Assembly: GCA_963713805.1 (NCBI GenBank)
Contig: CAVQNF010000006.1
Location: 124,001 to 188,000 of the forward strand
DNA length: 64,000 nt
DNA from: GAS188 sp963713805
GTDB lineage: Bacteria > Pseudomonadota > Alphaproteobacteria > Rhizobiales > Beijerinckiaceae
Direction of reading: 5' to 3'
Shown here: one piece after another, positions 56,827-64,000 of the stretch
How the letters are laid out: each line of letters starts with the position of its first letter
How positions within the stretch are numbered: position 1 is the stretch's first letter
Notes under the pieces: generated by a model
Databases searched by the model: none
What the model saw: only the letters and a program-made list of their open reading frames with translations
Told to the model about the DNA's origin: nothing
Program-made: the position numbers and the translations under genes

Positions 56827-57018
56827 ATGTTGATGGTCGCGGAGCCCATACTTGGGGAGCAAGAGAAGGCGGCCCTCGCCGAGGTCATCGACAGCGGCTG
56901 GATCACCATGGGGGATCGGGTTCGCGCCTTCGAATGCGCCTTCGCCGAGCAGCACAACGCGAGCGACGCGGTCGCCGTGAATTCCTGCACGGCCGCGCTC
57001 CACCTGATCCTGGAGGCG
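56827..57018 (+). CDS. DegT/DnrJ/EryC1 aminotransferase, 5' fragment cut at the join
   Basis: First 64 residues of a PLP-dependent sugar aminotransferase: MLMVAEPILGEQEKAALAEV, IDSGWITMGDRVRAFECAFA, EQHNASDAVAVNSCTAALHL, ILEA. Family members go on with GxGPGDEVIVPxxTF, but at about 57,012-57,019 the sequence changes to the unrelated actinobacterial DNA and the frame ends a little further on. AGGAGA at 56815-56820 supports the ATG at 56827. It would act with the nucleotidyltransferase in making an amino sugar. The loss of the other 300 residues is due to the join. Confidence 0.85.
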
Positions 57019-57170
57019 GCGAGGGCCACCAGGGCGGCGACCGGACCGCCGTGGAGAGCGTCGGGCGACCACGGGCCACGGGCCAGGTCCGTCGGCACCA
57101 TGCGGCCGGCGTCGGGGACGAATAGGGCACCGACCCCGGTGTCGGCAAACTCGGCCGGGGGAGCGGGCAT
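57012..57170 (-). CDS. acyl-CoA thioesterase-like protein, 5' fragment cut at the join
   Basis: The minus-strand ATG at 57170 begins MPAPPAEFADTGVGALFVPD, AGRMVPTDLARGPWSPDALH and GGPVAALVALAA, after which the frame enters alphaproteobacterial DNA. The pattern P-T-x-x-A-x-G-P-W-x-x-x-x-x-H-G-G-P-x-x-A-L is the start of actinobacterial TesB-like hot-dog thioesterases. Only 50 residues remain. Function of the intact gene would be hydrolysis of acyl-CoA. It supports the view that the DNA right of the join is actinobacterial. Confidence 0.7.
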
Positions 57171-57341
57171 CTGAACAACCCTACCGGGGGCAACCCTGAC
57201 GATCGGCGGGAGCAGGGCAGGGCGCGCTCCACCCCGCGTTCGGGTACGGCAAGGCGCGGGCCGCCCGGAGCCGCCTACCATCGTGCGGGCTGCCGGAGCC
57301 CCGGACATTGCGCCCCGCCACGACCGAAGCACGGGAGAAAC

Positions 57342-57723
57342 ATGGGAACAGGAAAAGCTGAGATCGACGTCAACCAGTCACCCGACAAGGTCTGGGCCCT
57401 GGTGGGCGACTTCGGCGGTATCGGCGGCTGGATGCCGGGGATCGACTCGTGCCGGGTCGAGGGGGACGAGCGCATCCTCGAGACGCATGGGTATGTCCAT
57501 CACCGAGCGCTTGGTGTCGATGGACGAGGCCGAGCGCCGGCTGACCTACTCGATCGCCGCGGGCGCTCCCGTCGAGTCGCACGAAGCGGTGATCACCGTG
57601 GCACCGAGCGGCGCCGGCTGCCATGTCACCTGGGTGGTCGAGGCGGAGCCGGACGAGATGGCCGACCTCATGGCCACCATCTACCAGCAGGCGCTCGAGG
57701 CGCTCAAGAACCACGTCGAGTGA
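57342..57723 (+). CDS. SRPBCC family protein (one frame change)
   Basis: About 126 residues of the polyketide-cyclase/START-like fold. MGTGKAEIDVNQSPDKVWAL and VGDFGGIGGWMPGIDSCRVE start the fold (W-x-x-v-x-x-F-x-x-x-x-x-W); after a shift near 57490 the second part reads SITERLVSMDEAERRLTYSI, AAGAPVESHEAVITVAPSGA and ends ALEALKNHVE. Such proteins bind hydrophobic ligands. The stop at 57723 overlaps a GTG start of a second SRPBCC gene (GTGA), so the two form an operon. Typical of actinomycetes. Confidence 0.82.
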
Positions 57724-58208
57724 CGGTCGAGCCGGAGCCAGCCCGAGCCCCGGGCCGGTGGTCGGTCGAGAGGGCCGCCCGGTCCCGGGCCCCGGTCGAG
57801 TCGGTGTGGCCTCTCATCGGAGAGGCGAAGCGGTGGCAGGAGTGGAGCTTCCTCGACCGCACGGACGTGGTCGAGGAGGGTGTCCCGGCTCCCGACGGGG
57901 TCGGCGCCCTCCGTCGGTTCACCAGGCTCGGGGTCGGCTCGCGCGAGCGGGTGGTGGCCTGGGAGCCGCCTCGGCACCTGGGCTACACCATCGAGAAGGG
58001 CTTCCCGGTGCGCAACTACCGGGCCGACGTCACCTGCACCCCCGATGGCACCGGCACGCGCGTCTCCTGGTCGGCGAACTTCGACCCGATGATCCCCGGC
58101 ACCGGGCACATCTTGGTGCTCGTTCTCAACCGGTTGCTCAACGCCTTCGCCACCGGCGCGGCCCGCCATGCCGAACAGGGTCATGCCGAACAGGAGGGTC
58201 CGGAGTAG
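57720..58208 (+). CDS. SRPBCC family protein, second copy
   Basis: A 162-residue protein with GTG start at 57720 overlapping the previous stop. Fold segments: SRAPVESVWPLIGEAKRWQE, WSFLDRTDVVEEG, LGVGSRERVVAWEPPRHLGY, TIEKGFPVRNYRADVTCTPD and the C-terminal helix LVLVLNRLLNAFATGAARHA. The pattern is of MxaD/START-like lipid- or ligand-binding proteins in actinomycetes. It differs clearly from its neighbour, so it is not a recent duplicate. Frame intact. No specific function. Confidence 0.85.
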   Translation: MTVEPEPARAPGRWSVERAARSRAPVESVWPLIGEAKRWQEWSFLDRTDVVEEGVPAPDGVGALRRFTRLGVGSRERVVAWEPPRHLGYTIEKGFPVRNYRADVTCTPDGTGTRVSWSANFDPMIPGTGHILVLVLNRLLNAFATGAARHAEQGHAEQEGPE

Positions 58209-58229
58209 CGCCGCGATGGGGGTGCGCGG

Positions 58230-58682
58230 TCAGGAGTGACCCGATTCCTCCACCTCGATGGCGGCCAGCTCCTCGATGCGAGCCACGTGGCGGCCGCCGT
58301 CGAAGCCGGTGGACAGAAAGATGTCGACGATGTCGAGCGCGAGCTCGAGGGCGACGATCCGGGCCCCGAGGGACAGCACGTTGGCGTCGTTGTGGCGGCG
58401 GGCCAGACGAGCGGTGTACTCGTCATGGCAGAGCGCGGCCCGGGTCCCATGCACCTTGTTGGCGGCGATGGCCTCACCCTGCCCGCTCCCTCCGATCACG
58501 ATGCCCATGCCGCCGCCGCGTACGACTCGGCGGGCCACGTCGGCACAGATGGGGGGGTAGTCCACCGGCTGCTCCGAGAAGGTGCCGATGTCTTCGACCT
58601 CGTGTCCCAGCGCAGACACGTGCTCCGCGACGTGGCCCTTCAGGACGTATCCAGCGTGGTCGGATCCCATTACCAGCCGCAT
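58230..58682 (-). CDS. rpiB: ribose-5-phosphate isomerase B
   Basis: A complete 150-residue RpiB. MRLVMGSDHAGYVLKGHVAE carries the substrate-binding Asp-His, then VDYPPICADVARRVVRGGG and GGSGQGEAIAANKVHGTRAA (anion hole), LCHDEYTARLARRHNDANVL and SLGARIVALELALDIVDIFL. The catalytic position equivalent to Cys65 of E. coli RpiB is a Ser (GGSGQG), as in the actinobacterial branch, which uses a Glu instead. It interconverts ribose and ribulose 5-phosphate. Frame intact and start clear. Confidence 0.94.
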   Translation of the reverse strand: MRLVMGSDHAGYVLKGHVAEHVSALGHEVEDIGTFSEQPVDYPPICADVARRVVRGGGMGIVIGGSGQGEAIAANKVHGTRAALCHDEYTARLARRHNDANVLSLGARIVALELALDIVDIFLSTGFDGGRHVARIEELAAIEVEESGHS

Positions 58683-58850
58683 CGGTTCATCTCGCTCTCA
58701 CCGCCCTGGCGCGGCCGCCTGGCTCCGGACGGCGCTCAGCCCGCGGCTCGATCACGGTGTTGGTTCCGTCGCCGGAGCAGAGATGCAGTGGCCACCCGGC
58801 CGTGTCGACAACCCGTTTCGTCCTCATCGTCGGCGACCGGGGCGCGGCCG

Positions 58851-60011
58851 TCAGCTGTCGAACTTCACCACGCCGCGGACGTTCGTGCCCGCGGCCAGAT
58901 CGTCGTAGCCGTTCTGGACCTCGTCGAGGCTGTACTCGTGGGTGACCAGCTCGTCCACCTCGAGGATGCCTGCCTGGTAGAGGCGGAGCAGGTTGGGGAT
59001 CTGCACCCGCGGGCTGCACGAGCCGAACACCGTCCCGAGCAGCGCCTGGTTGAACATGGCGAAGTTGAACAGGTTGAGGTTGACGTCGATCCTGGTCGAA
59101 CGGGGGCGATGGCGGTGGCCACCACCCGGCCGTCCTTGGACGCCAGCTGCATGGCCGGGGCGATCAGGTCCCCGGTCAGCACGCCGGGGGTCAGGATCAC
59201 CACGTCGGCCATCCGTCCCTCGGTGAGCTCCGGGAAGCAGGAGGTTGGCCTCCAGCGATGGAGGGCGCACCGTGGGTGGCGCCGATCTCCTTCGCCTTCT
59301 CCGATCTTGAAGGGCAGGGGGTCGACGGCGATGATGTCGCGGGCACCGGCGATCCGGGCCCCCTGGATGGCGCCCGACGCCGACGCCGCCGCAGCCCACC
59401 ACCACGACCGTCTCGCCCGGCCTCACCTTGGCCCGGTCGACGGCCGAGCCGAACCCGGTGGAGATGCCGCAGCTGATCAGGGCGGCGGCCCTGAGCGAGA
59501 CGCTCGGGTCGATCTTCGACCAGCGACGCCTCGTTGACCACCATGGAGTCCGAGAACGTGCCCAGCTGGGTCATCCGGTTCACGTGCTGCCCGTCGAGGT
59601 GGTAGCGCCACTGCCCGTCGCTCATCATCGGCCCGGCCAGGATGGCTCATGCCCAGGTCGCAGAGGTGCTGGCGGCCGGAGGCGCACCAGAAGCAGCGCC
59701 CGCAGGCCGGGATGAACGACGCGGCCACGTGGTCGCCCACGGCCAGCGTGTCCGACGCGCGGCCCGACCTCGGTCACGATGCCCGCTCCCTCGTGACCGC
59801 CGATCATCGGGAACATCGACTCGACGCCGAACACCTGGAGGACCTCGGGAGCGACGCTCATGTCACCCGAGCGGAGGTGCTCGTCGGAGTGGCACATGCC
59901 GGCGTAGGCCATCTGGACCATCACCTCGTGGGGACCCGGAGGATCGACGTCGATCTCCTCGACCTTCCACGGCTCGTGGAGCCCGGTACACACTGCGGCG
60001 CGGATCTTCAT
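58851..60011 (-). CDS. NDMA-dependent (mycofactocin-linked) alcohol dehydrogenase (frame changes)
   Basis: About 375 residues of zinc medium-chain dehydrogenase. It begins MKIRAAVCTGLHEPWKVEEI, DVDPPGPHEVMVQMAYAGMC, HSDEHLRSGDMSVAPEV; the catalytic zinc Cys and the GGHEGAGIVTEVGP motif follow. The structural zinc group is CGRCFWCASGRQHLCDLG. Later pieces: YHLDGQHVNRMTQLGTFS, NEASLV, and the tail GYDDLAAGTNVRGVVKFDS. At least six single-base shifts lie between 59100 and 59770. The family (nicotinoprotein ADH that needs NDMA in vitro) is known to depend on mycofactocin. It sits next to mftR and the mft genes, which agrees. Start ATG at 60011. Confidence 0.9.
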
Positions 60012-60039
60012 CGGGGCGCTCCTCCCTGCGTGCGGCACC

Positions 60040-60783
60040 CCACGGGACCGGTTGACTCTGGCACCAGCATCGCGCCGCCAGCCGCACGCCCGTCGAGCCG
60101 CTGACCGAAGCTGACGCCGCCGGCTCGACCAGGGCCAAGCGGTCCTCGTCGAACCCGGTGGCCAGGAGCCGGAAGGCCCGGTCCACCTCGGCCGATGAGG
60201 TCGTCGGCGTCGTGACGGGCCCACCAGGCGAAGGCGGCCATGGCCGCGCCGAGGGCGGCCCGGGCCACGGTCTGGGGACCGAGGTCGTCGGGCGCGCCGC
60301 CGAGGCGCCCGGCCACGAACTCGGCCACCACCTGGCACCACTCGGCGTAGCGGACGGCCGAGTGGGCGACCAGGGTCGGGACCGAGCTGATCAGGCCGAT
60401 CCGGATACGCAGCTCGTCGAGCTCGCCGGCACCGAACCGGTTGGTGGCCATCACCGCCCGGCGGAGCACGTCCATCATCGGCTCGTCGGCCGGGGCCTCG
60501 GCGCAGCTGGCTGCGCAGGCGGACCAGCTCGGCGTCGAACTCGCCCCACACCACGTCCCGCTTGGACTCGTAGTAGCGGAAGAAGCGTCCGACGGCTGAT
60601 CCCCACCGCGGCGGCGATCTCGTCGACCGTGGTCTCGTCGTACCCCTGCCGCTGCGAAGAGGTCGAGGGCGACCCGGGCCACTTCGGCGCGGGTGGTGCT
60701 CGGGCGCCGGCCCCGGGCCCTCGGGCGGTGGCCGCCGGCTCGCCGGCGTCGCGGCTTCGCTCATCAGGCTTCCATTTTGGCAT
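60040..60783 (-). CDS. mftR: TetR-family regulator of the mycofactocin locus (frame changes)
   Basis: About 215 residues in two or more frames: MPKWKPDERSRDAGEPAATA, then QGYDETTVDEIAAAVGISRR (helix-turn-helix), RYYESKRDVVWGEFDAELVR, APADEPMMDVLRRAVMATNR, ELDELRIRIGLISSVPTLVA and YAEWCQVVAEFVAGRLGGAP. Mycofactocin regulators have the same ending and acyl-CoA-responsive type ligand domain. Shifts lie near 60500, 60590, 60660 and 60200; the 3' end near 60040 is approximate. No ribosome binding site precedes the ATG at 60783, but TATAGC lies 5 bases upstream on this strand, so a leaderless transcript is likely. Divergent from mftA. Confidence 0.85.
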
Positions 60784-60857
60784 CGAGTGCTATAAATTGG
60801 ACCGACGACCGTCGAACCCGACGCCCGGCGCTCGACCGGCCAACACCCGGAGGTCCC
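60784..60857. promoter_or_regulatory. divergent mftR/mftA promoter region
   Basis: 74 bases between the divergent starts. On the minus strand TATAGC (60796-60791) lies just before the mftR ATG, consistent with a -10 element of a leaderless mRNA. On the plus strand CGGAGG (60848-60853) is the mftA ribosome binding site. A TetR operator is expected here, but I cannot fix one by eye. Confidence 0.45.
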
Positions 60858-61014
60858 ATGACCGATCCCACCGCCACCACCGACCAGCCGACCGCCACGA
60901 GGCGCGGCGACCGGCCGGCTCGACGGAGACCCAGGCGCGGACGTCGCCACCCTGGTCGACGAGGAGCTGCTGGTCGAGGACGTCTCCATCGACGGCATGT
61001 GCGGCGTCTACTGA
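60858..61014 (+). CDS. mftA: mycofactocin precursor peptide (one or more frame changes)
   Basis: The ATG at 60858, five bases after CGGAGG, starts MTDPTATTDQPTATRRGDRP. After a frame change near 60915-60930 the reading is ADVATLVDEELLVEDVSIDG and MCGVY, ending at 61014. The end V-E-D-V-S-I-D-G-M-C-G-V-Y is the hallmark of MftA: the last Val-Tyr pair is oxidatively decarboxylated and crosslinked by MftC, then released and processed to the redox cofactor. The peptide is about 50 residues, as usual. Surrounding genes are mftR, mftB and mftC. Identity is very firm despite the shift. Confidence 0.95.
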
Positions 61015-61056
61015 GGCTGCCCGACCACGTGCTCCCGACCGCCTTCGCCTCGACCC

Positions 61057-61377
61057 ATGCCCCCCACCCTGAGCCGCCAGCCTCGAGCCGCGTCCGCTCC
61101 CGTTCGACGGCGTCGCGGCCGTGGGCACTGCACCCGCAGGTCGACGCTCCGGCCCGAGTCGTTCGGCGCCCTGGCCTACCACTTCGGCACCCGGCGGCTC
61201 TCGTTCCTCAAGAGCCCGACCCTGCTGGCCGTGGTCGAGTCCCTGGCCGACCAGCCCACCGGCGCCGACGCCTGCCGGGCCGCCGGGGTCGGCCGAGGCC
61301 GAGCTGCCGGCGCTACGAGCAGGCCCTGGCCACGCTGGCCGAGTCCGGGCATGATCTGCGAGCGGGACGGCGCTCGT
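61057..61377 (+). CDS. mftB: mycofactocin precursor-binding chaperone (frame changes)
   Basis: About 100 residues of a PqqD-like RiPP recognition element. The core reads WALHPQV, LRPESFGALAYHFGTRRLSF, LKSPTLLAVVESLADQPTGA, DACRAAGV, then YEQALATLAESG with ICERD, ending near 61377. L-R-P-E-x-F-G-A-L-x-Y-H-F-G-x-R-R-L-x-F-L-K-S is specific to MftB, which hands MftA to MftC. The N-terminus is shifted (near 61130) and the start is uncertain: ATG at 61057 or GTG at 61029. Between mftA and mftC in the standard order. Confidence 0.9.
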
Positions 61378-62628
61378 GACCCTGGTCGAGCGACCGGCTC
61401 CGGCCGCCACGGCGACGCGCCACGGCGGCCGGGCGGCTGGTCGACCGGTTCGAGCGTCGGCCTGGACGCGCCGATCTGCCTGACCTGGGAGCTGACCTAC
61501 GCCTGCAACCTGGCCTGCGTGCACTGCCTGTCGAGCTCGGGCCGGCGGGATCCCGACGAGCTCACGCACCGACGAGTGCAAGGCGGTCATCGACGAGTTC
61601 GAGCGGATGCAGATCTTCTACGTCAACATCGGCGGCGGCGAGCCCACCGTCCGGCCCGACTTCTGGGAGCTGGTCGACTACGCCACCGACCACCACGTCG
61701 GCGTCAAGTTCTCGACCAACGGGTCGCGCATCACCGCCGGCGGTGGCCGAGCGCCTGGCCGGCCAGCGACTACGTCGACGTGCAGATCTCGCTCGACGGG
61801 GCCACCGCCGACGGTCAACGACGCCGTCCGGGGCGCGGGCTCCTACGCCACGGCCGTCACGGCCATGGAGCGCCTGGCCGACGCCGGGTTCGCCGGCTTC
61901 AAGCTCTCGGTGGTGGTCACCCGGCACAACGTCGGCCAGCTCGACGCCTTCAAGGCGCATCGCCGACCGCTACGGGGCCCAGCTCCGGCTGACCCGGCTG
62001 CGGCCGTCCGGCCGCGGCGCCGACGTCTGGGACGAGCTCCATCCCACCGCCGACCAGCAGCGGGCAGCTCTACGACTGGCTGGTGGCCCACGGCGAGGAG
62101 GTGCTCACCGGCGACTCCTTCTTCCACCTGGCCGGCTACGGCGAGGCCCTGCCCGGACTCAACCTGTGCGGCGCCGGCCGGGTGGTCTGCCTGGTCGACC
62201 CGGTGGGCGACGTCTACGCCTGCCCCTTCGCCATCCACGACGAGTTCCTGGCCGGCAACGTGCGGCGCACCGGCGGGTTCGCCGGGGTGTGGCGCCACTC
62301 GGACCTCTTCGCTCGAGCTCCGCCAGCCCGCAGAGCGCCGGGGCCTGCGGTTCGTGCGGCCACTACGACGCCTGCCGGGGCGGGTGCATGGCGGCCAAGT
62401 TCTTCACCGGGCTGCCGCTCGACGGTCCCGACCCCGAGTGCGTCCTCGGCCACGGCGAGCATGTCGCTGGCCGGCCGGGACGGGGCCGCACCGCCCCGGA
62501 CCCGTCGCCTCGACCACTCGCGGCGGCCGCGGCCCGGGTGCCCGTGGCCATGCTCCCCGCGCCGACCCGACCGGGCCTGCGACGAGAACCCGCTGGCCGG
62601 CTTCGAGCCCGGCCCGCCCGCACGCTGA
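61375..62628 (+). CDS. mftC: mycofactocin radical SAM maturase (many frame changes)
   Basis: About 410 residues. The radical SAM cluster is LTWELTYACNLACVHCLSSS (C-x3-C-x2-C), preceded by GRLVDRFER and GLDAPIC. Then: ERMQIFYVNIGGGEPTVRPD, FWELVDYATDHHVGVKFSTN, RLADAGFAGFKLSVVVTRHN, GLNLCGAGRVVCLVDPVGDV and the SPASM-type auxiliary cluster CGSCGHYDACRGGCMAAKFF. The end NPLAGFEPGPPAR stops at 62628. At least eight single-base insertions, mostly a G before a C (61566, 61736, 61761, 61813, 61957, 62063, 62311), break the frame. MftC decarboxylates and crosslinks the Val-Tyr of MftA. GTG at 61375 is the likely start, overlapping the mftB stop. Confidence 0.93.
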
Positions 62629-62631
62629 CCC

Positions 62632-64000
62632 ATGGCCGGCCTCGTCGAGCCGGTGAGCGGTGGCCGGCCGCACGCGCGCCGTCCCGGGTGGTCTTCGGCC
62701 CCCACGAGACCAACCTGGGCCGCGGCCGGCCGCTGAGCGACCGCCACGTCGCCTACTACCGGGCCCGGGCCGCCGGCGGTGCGGGCGTGGTCGTCACCGA
62801 GACGGCCTCGGTGCACCCGTCGGACTGGCCCTACGAGCGGGCCCCGCTGGCCGAGCCGTGCGGGCCGGGATGGGCCGGCGGTGGCCGACGCCTGCCACCC
62901 CCACGGCACGCTGGTGCTGGCCGGGCTCGGGCCACGGCGGCGGCCAGGGGTCGAGCGCCTACTCGCAGTCGGTGCTGTGGGCCCCGTCGCCGGTGGCCGA
63001 CGTGGTCAGCCGCGAGATGCCGGTGGAGATGGAGCCGGACGAGATCGACGCGCGTGGTCGACGGGCTTCGCCGCGGCCGCCCGGCTGGCCGTCGACGTCG
63101 GGCCTCGACGGGGTGGAGATCGACGCCGGCTCCACTCTCGCTCCTGCGCCAGTTCCACTCCGGGCTCACCAACCTGCGCACCGACGCGCTACGGCACGGA
63201 CCGTCTCCGGCCTGACCCGCGAGGTGCTCGACGCCGTCCGGGCCGCCGTCGGGCCGGACCGGTCGCTGTCCCTGCGGCTGTGCTGCGACGAGCTGGCCCC
63301 GTGGGCCGGGGTGACCCCCGAGCAGGCCGCCGACCAGGTGGACGTGCTGGCCGAGCTGGTCGACCTCGTGGTGGTGGTCCGCGGCGGCCCGTTCTCGGCC
63401 TCCGCCTACCGTCCCGACGCCCACACCCCGGCCGGGCTTCAATCTCGAGCCTGTGCCGGCAGATGCGCCAGGCGGCGGCCGGCCGGGCCGCCGTGGTCCT
63501 GCAGGGCAGCGTGGTCGACCCCGGCATGGCCCAGGCGCGCGCTCGACGACGGGGACGCCGACCTGGTCGAGATGACCCGGGCCCAGATCGCCGACCCCGC
63601 CTGGTGGCCTGGTCCGCGCCGGCGCGTGCCGGCTCGGGTGCGGCCCTGCATCCTCTGCAACCAGGCCTGCCGCGTCCGCGACAACCGCAACCCGATCGTG
63701 AGCTGCGTGGGCGAGCCCCGCAGCGGCCACGAGACGGTCGAGCCGACCCGGACGGCGAGCGGACCGAGGTCGACGTCCGGCGACGTCCTGGTGGTCGGGG
63801 CCGGGCGTGGCCGGCCTCGAGTGCGCCCGGGTCCTGGCCGGCCGGGGCCACCGGGTGCGGGTGGTCGAGCGCGTCCGACCGGCCCGGCGGGGCGCTGCGG
63901 GCGGCGGCGGTGGGCCCGGGCCGCCAGCGGCTGGCCGGCCTGGCCGACTGGCTGACTCGCCGAGTGCCGCGGCTCGGGGGTGACCATCGAGACCGGGCGG
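62632..64000 (+). CDS. mycofactocin-associated FadH/OYE-family oxidoreductase (partial, frame changes)
   Basis: Starts four bases after mftC and runs off the window. N-terminal flavin barrel: VVFGPHETNLGRGRPLSDRH, VAYYRARAAGGAGVVVTETA, SVHPSDWPYERAPLAEPCGP, AGLGHGGGQGSSAYSQSVLW, LRQFHSGLTNLRTDA, DRSLSLRLCCDELAPWAGVT. Then a 4Fe-4S cluster CILCNQACRVRDNRNPIVSC and the start of a FAD domain (DVLVVGAG, CARVLAGRGHRVRVVE). This is the architecture of 2,4-dienoyl-CoA reductase (FadH), and a distinct subgroup is known to accompany mycofactocin genes. Shifts are frequent, again mostly an extra G. It could use or recycle mycofactocin; the substrate is unknown. Confidence 0.88.

Noticed and set aside
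61375..63250. Programmed ribosomal frameshifting in mftC and the OYE gene
   Set aside because: Too many shifts per gene, no slippery sequence plus hairpin, and the same genes are single-frame in known mycofactocin loci. Sequence error explains them better.
57012..64000. Horizontal transfer of a mycofactocin island into an alphaproteobacterium
   Set aside because: No integrase, tRNA or repeat at the boundary; both flanking genes are cut at one point with microhomology, and all genes to the right, including rpiB and SRPBCC genes, look actinobacterial. A join is simpler.

Overview
The window appears to hold DNA from two unrelated bacteria. Positions 1 to about 57,012 look alphaproteobacterial, probably Hyphomicrobiales (Rhizobiales). 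The support is family resemblance: cyoABCD, a rhizobial-type sugar-phosphate cluster, NnrU, DUF3095, scoAB, DUF4331, a Bradyrhizobium-type ABC substrate-binding protein and the gyrA/ssb sequences. From about 57,019 to the end the DNA is visibly richer in G+C and its genes are actinobacterial: a mycofactocin locus, an NDMA-dependent alcohol dehydrogenase and an actinobacterial thioesterase start. The change falls inside two open genes, a DegT aminotransferase on + and a thioesterase on -, sharing about 8 bases. This looks like an assembly join rather than a natural transfer.

Layout of the first part. 0-6 kb: tail of an RND pump, a decayed ABC substrate-binding gene, an enoyl-CoA hydratase-like gene, an ABM monooxygenase, DUF4331 and an atypical SDR. 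6-15 kb: a membrane-anchored spermidine-synthase-like protein, relics of several genes (aldo/keto reductase, two SRAP tails, ilvD tail, transposase tails), a beta-hydroxyacid dehydrogenase and recQ. 14-17.6 kb: an SRPBCC/ArsR pair, then a transposase graveyard. 17.8-21.7 kb: cyoABCD, the cytochrome bo-type quinol oxidase. 22-29.3 kb: tal, pgi, a DUF2090 aldolase-like gene, gnd, tkt and a zwf remnant, i.e. a pentose-phosphate and hexose-phosphate cluster, followed by an MFS transporter. 31-37 kb: a Gly/Tyr-rich secreted protein, then an exporter operon of HlyD, double ABC-2 permease and HlyD with no ATPase gene. 37-40 kb: a TylF-like methyltransferase, small genes and tRNA-Leu(UAA). 40-55.4 kb: gyrA, marC, ssb, DUF3095, DoxX, AsmA, scoBA, NnrU, a YkgJ-like protein, an isochorismatase-like/double-GNAT pair and a divergent LysR gene. 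56-57 kb: a sugar nucleotidyltransferase and the broken DegT gene.

The actinobacterial part (57.0-64 kb) has two SRPBCC proteins, rpiB, an NDMA-dependent alcohol dehydrogenase and mftR on -, then divergent mftA, mftB, mftC and a FadH/OYE-type oxidoreductase that runs off the window. The mftA peptide ends in the diagnostic IDGMCGVY. Together they form a redox-cofactor system: MftB/MftC modify the MftA tail and the dehydrogenase and OYE-type enzyme are its likely clients.

Reading caution: many otherwise well-conserved genes (gyrA, cyoB, cyoD, pgi, tal, gnd, marC, mftC, the alcohol dehydrogenase) carry one or more single-base shifts. Their protein sequence continues perfectly in a neighbouring frame, so I treat these as sequence errors and annotate each locus as one CDS. 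I use 'pseudogene' only where large parts are missing or conserved residues have decayed. I found no rRNA and no CRISPR array.
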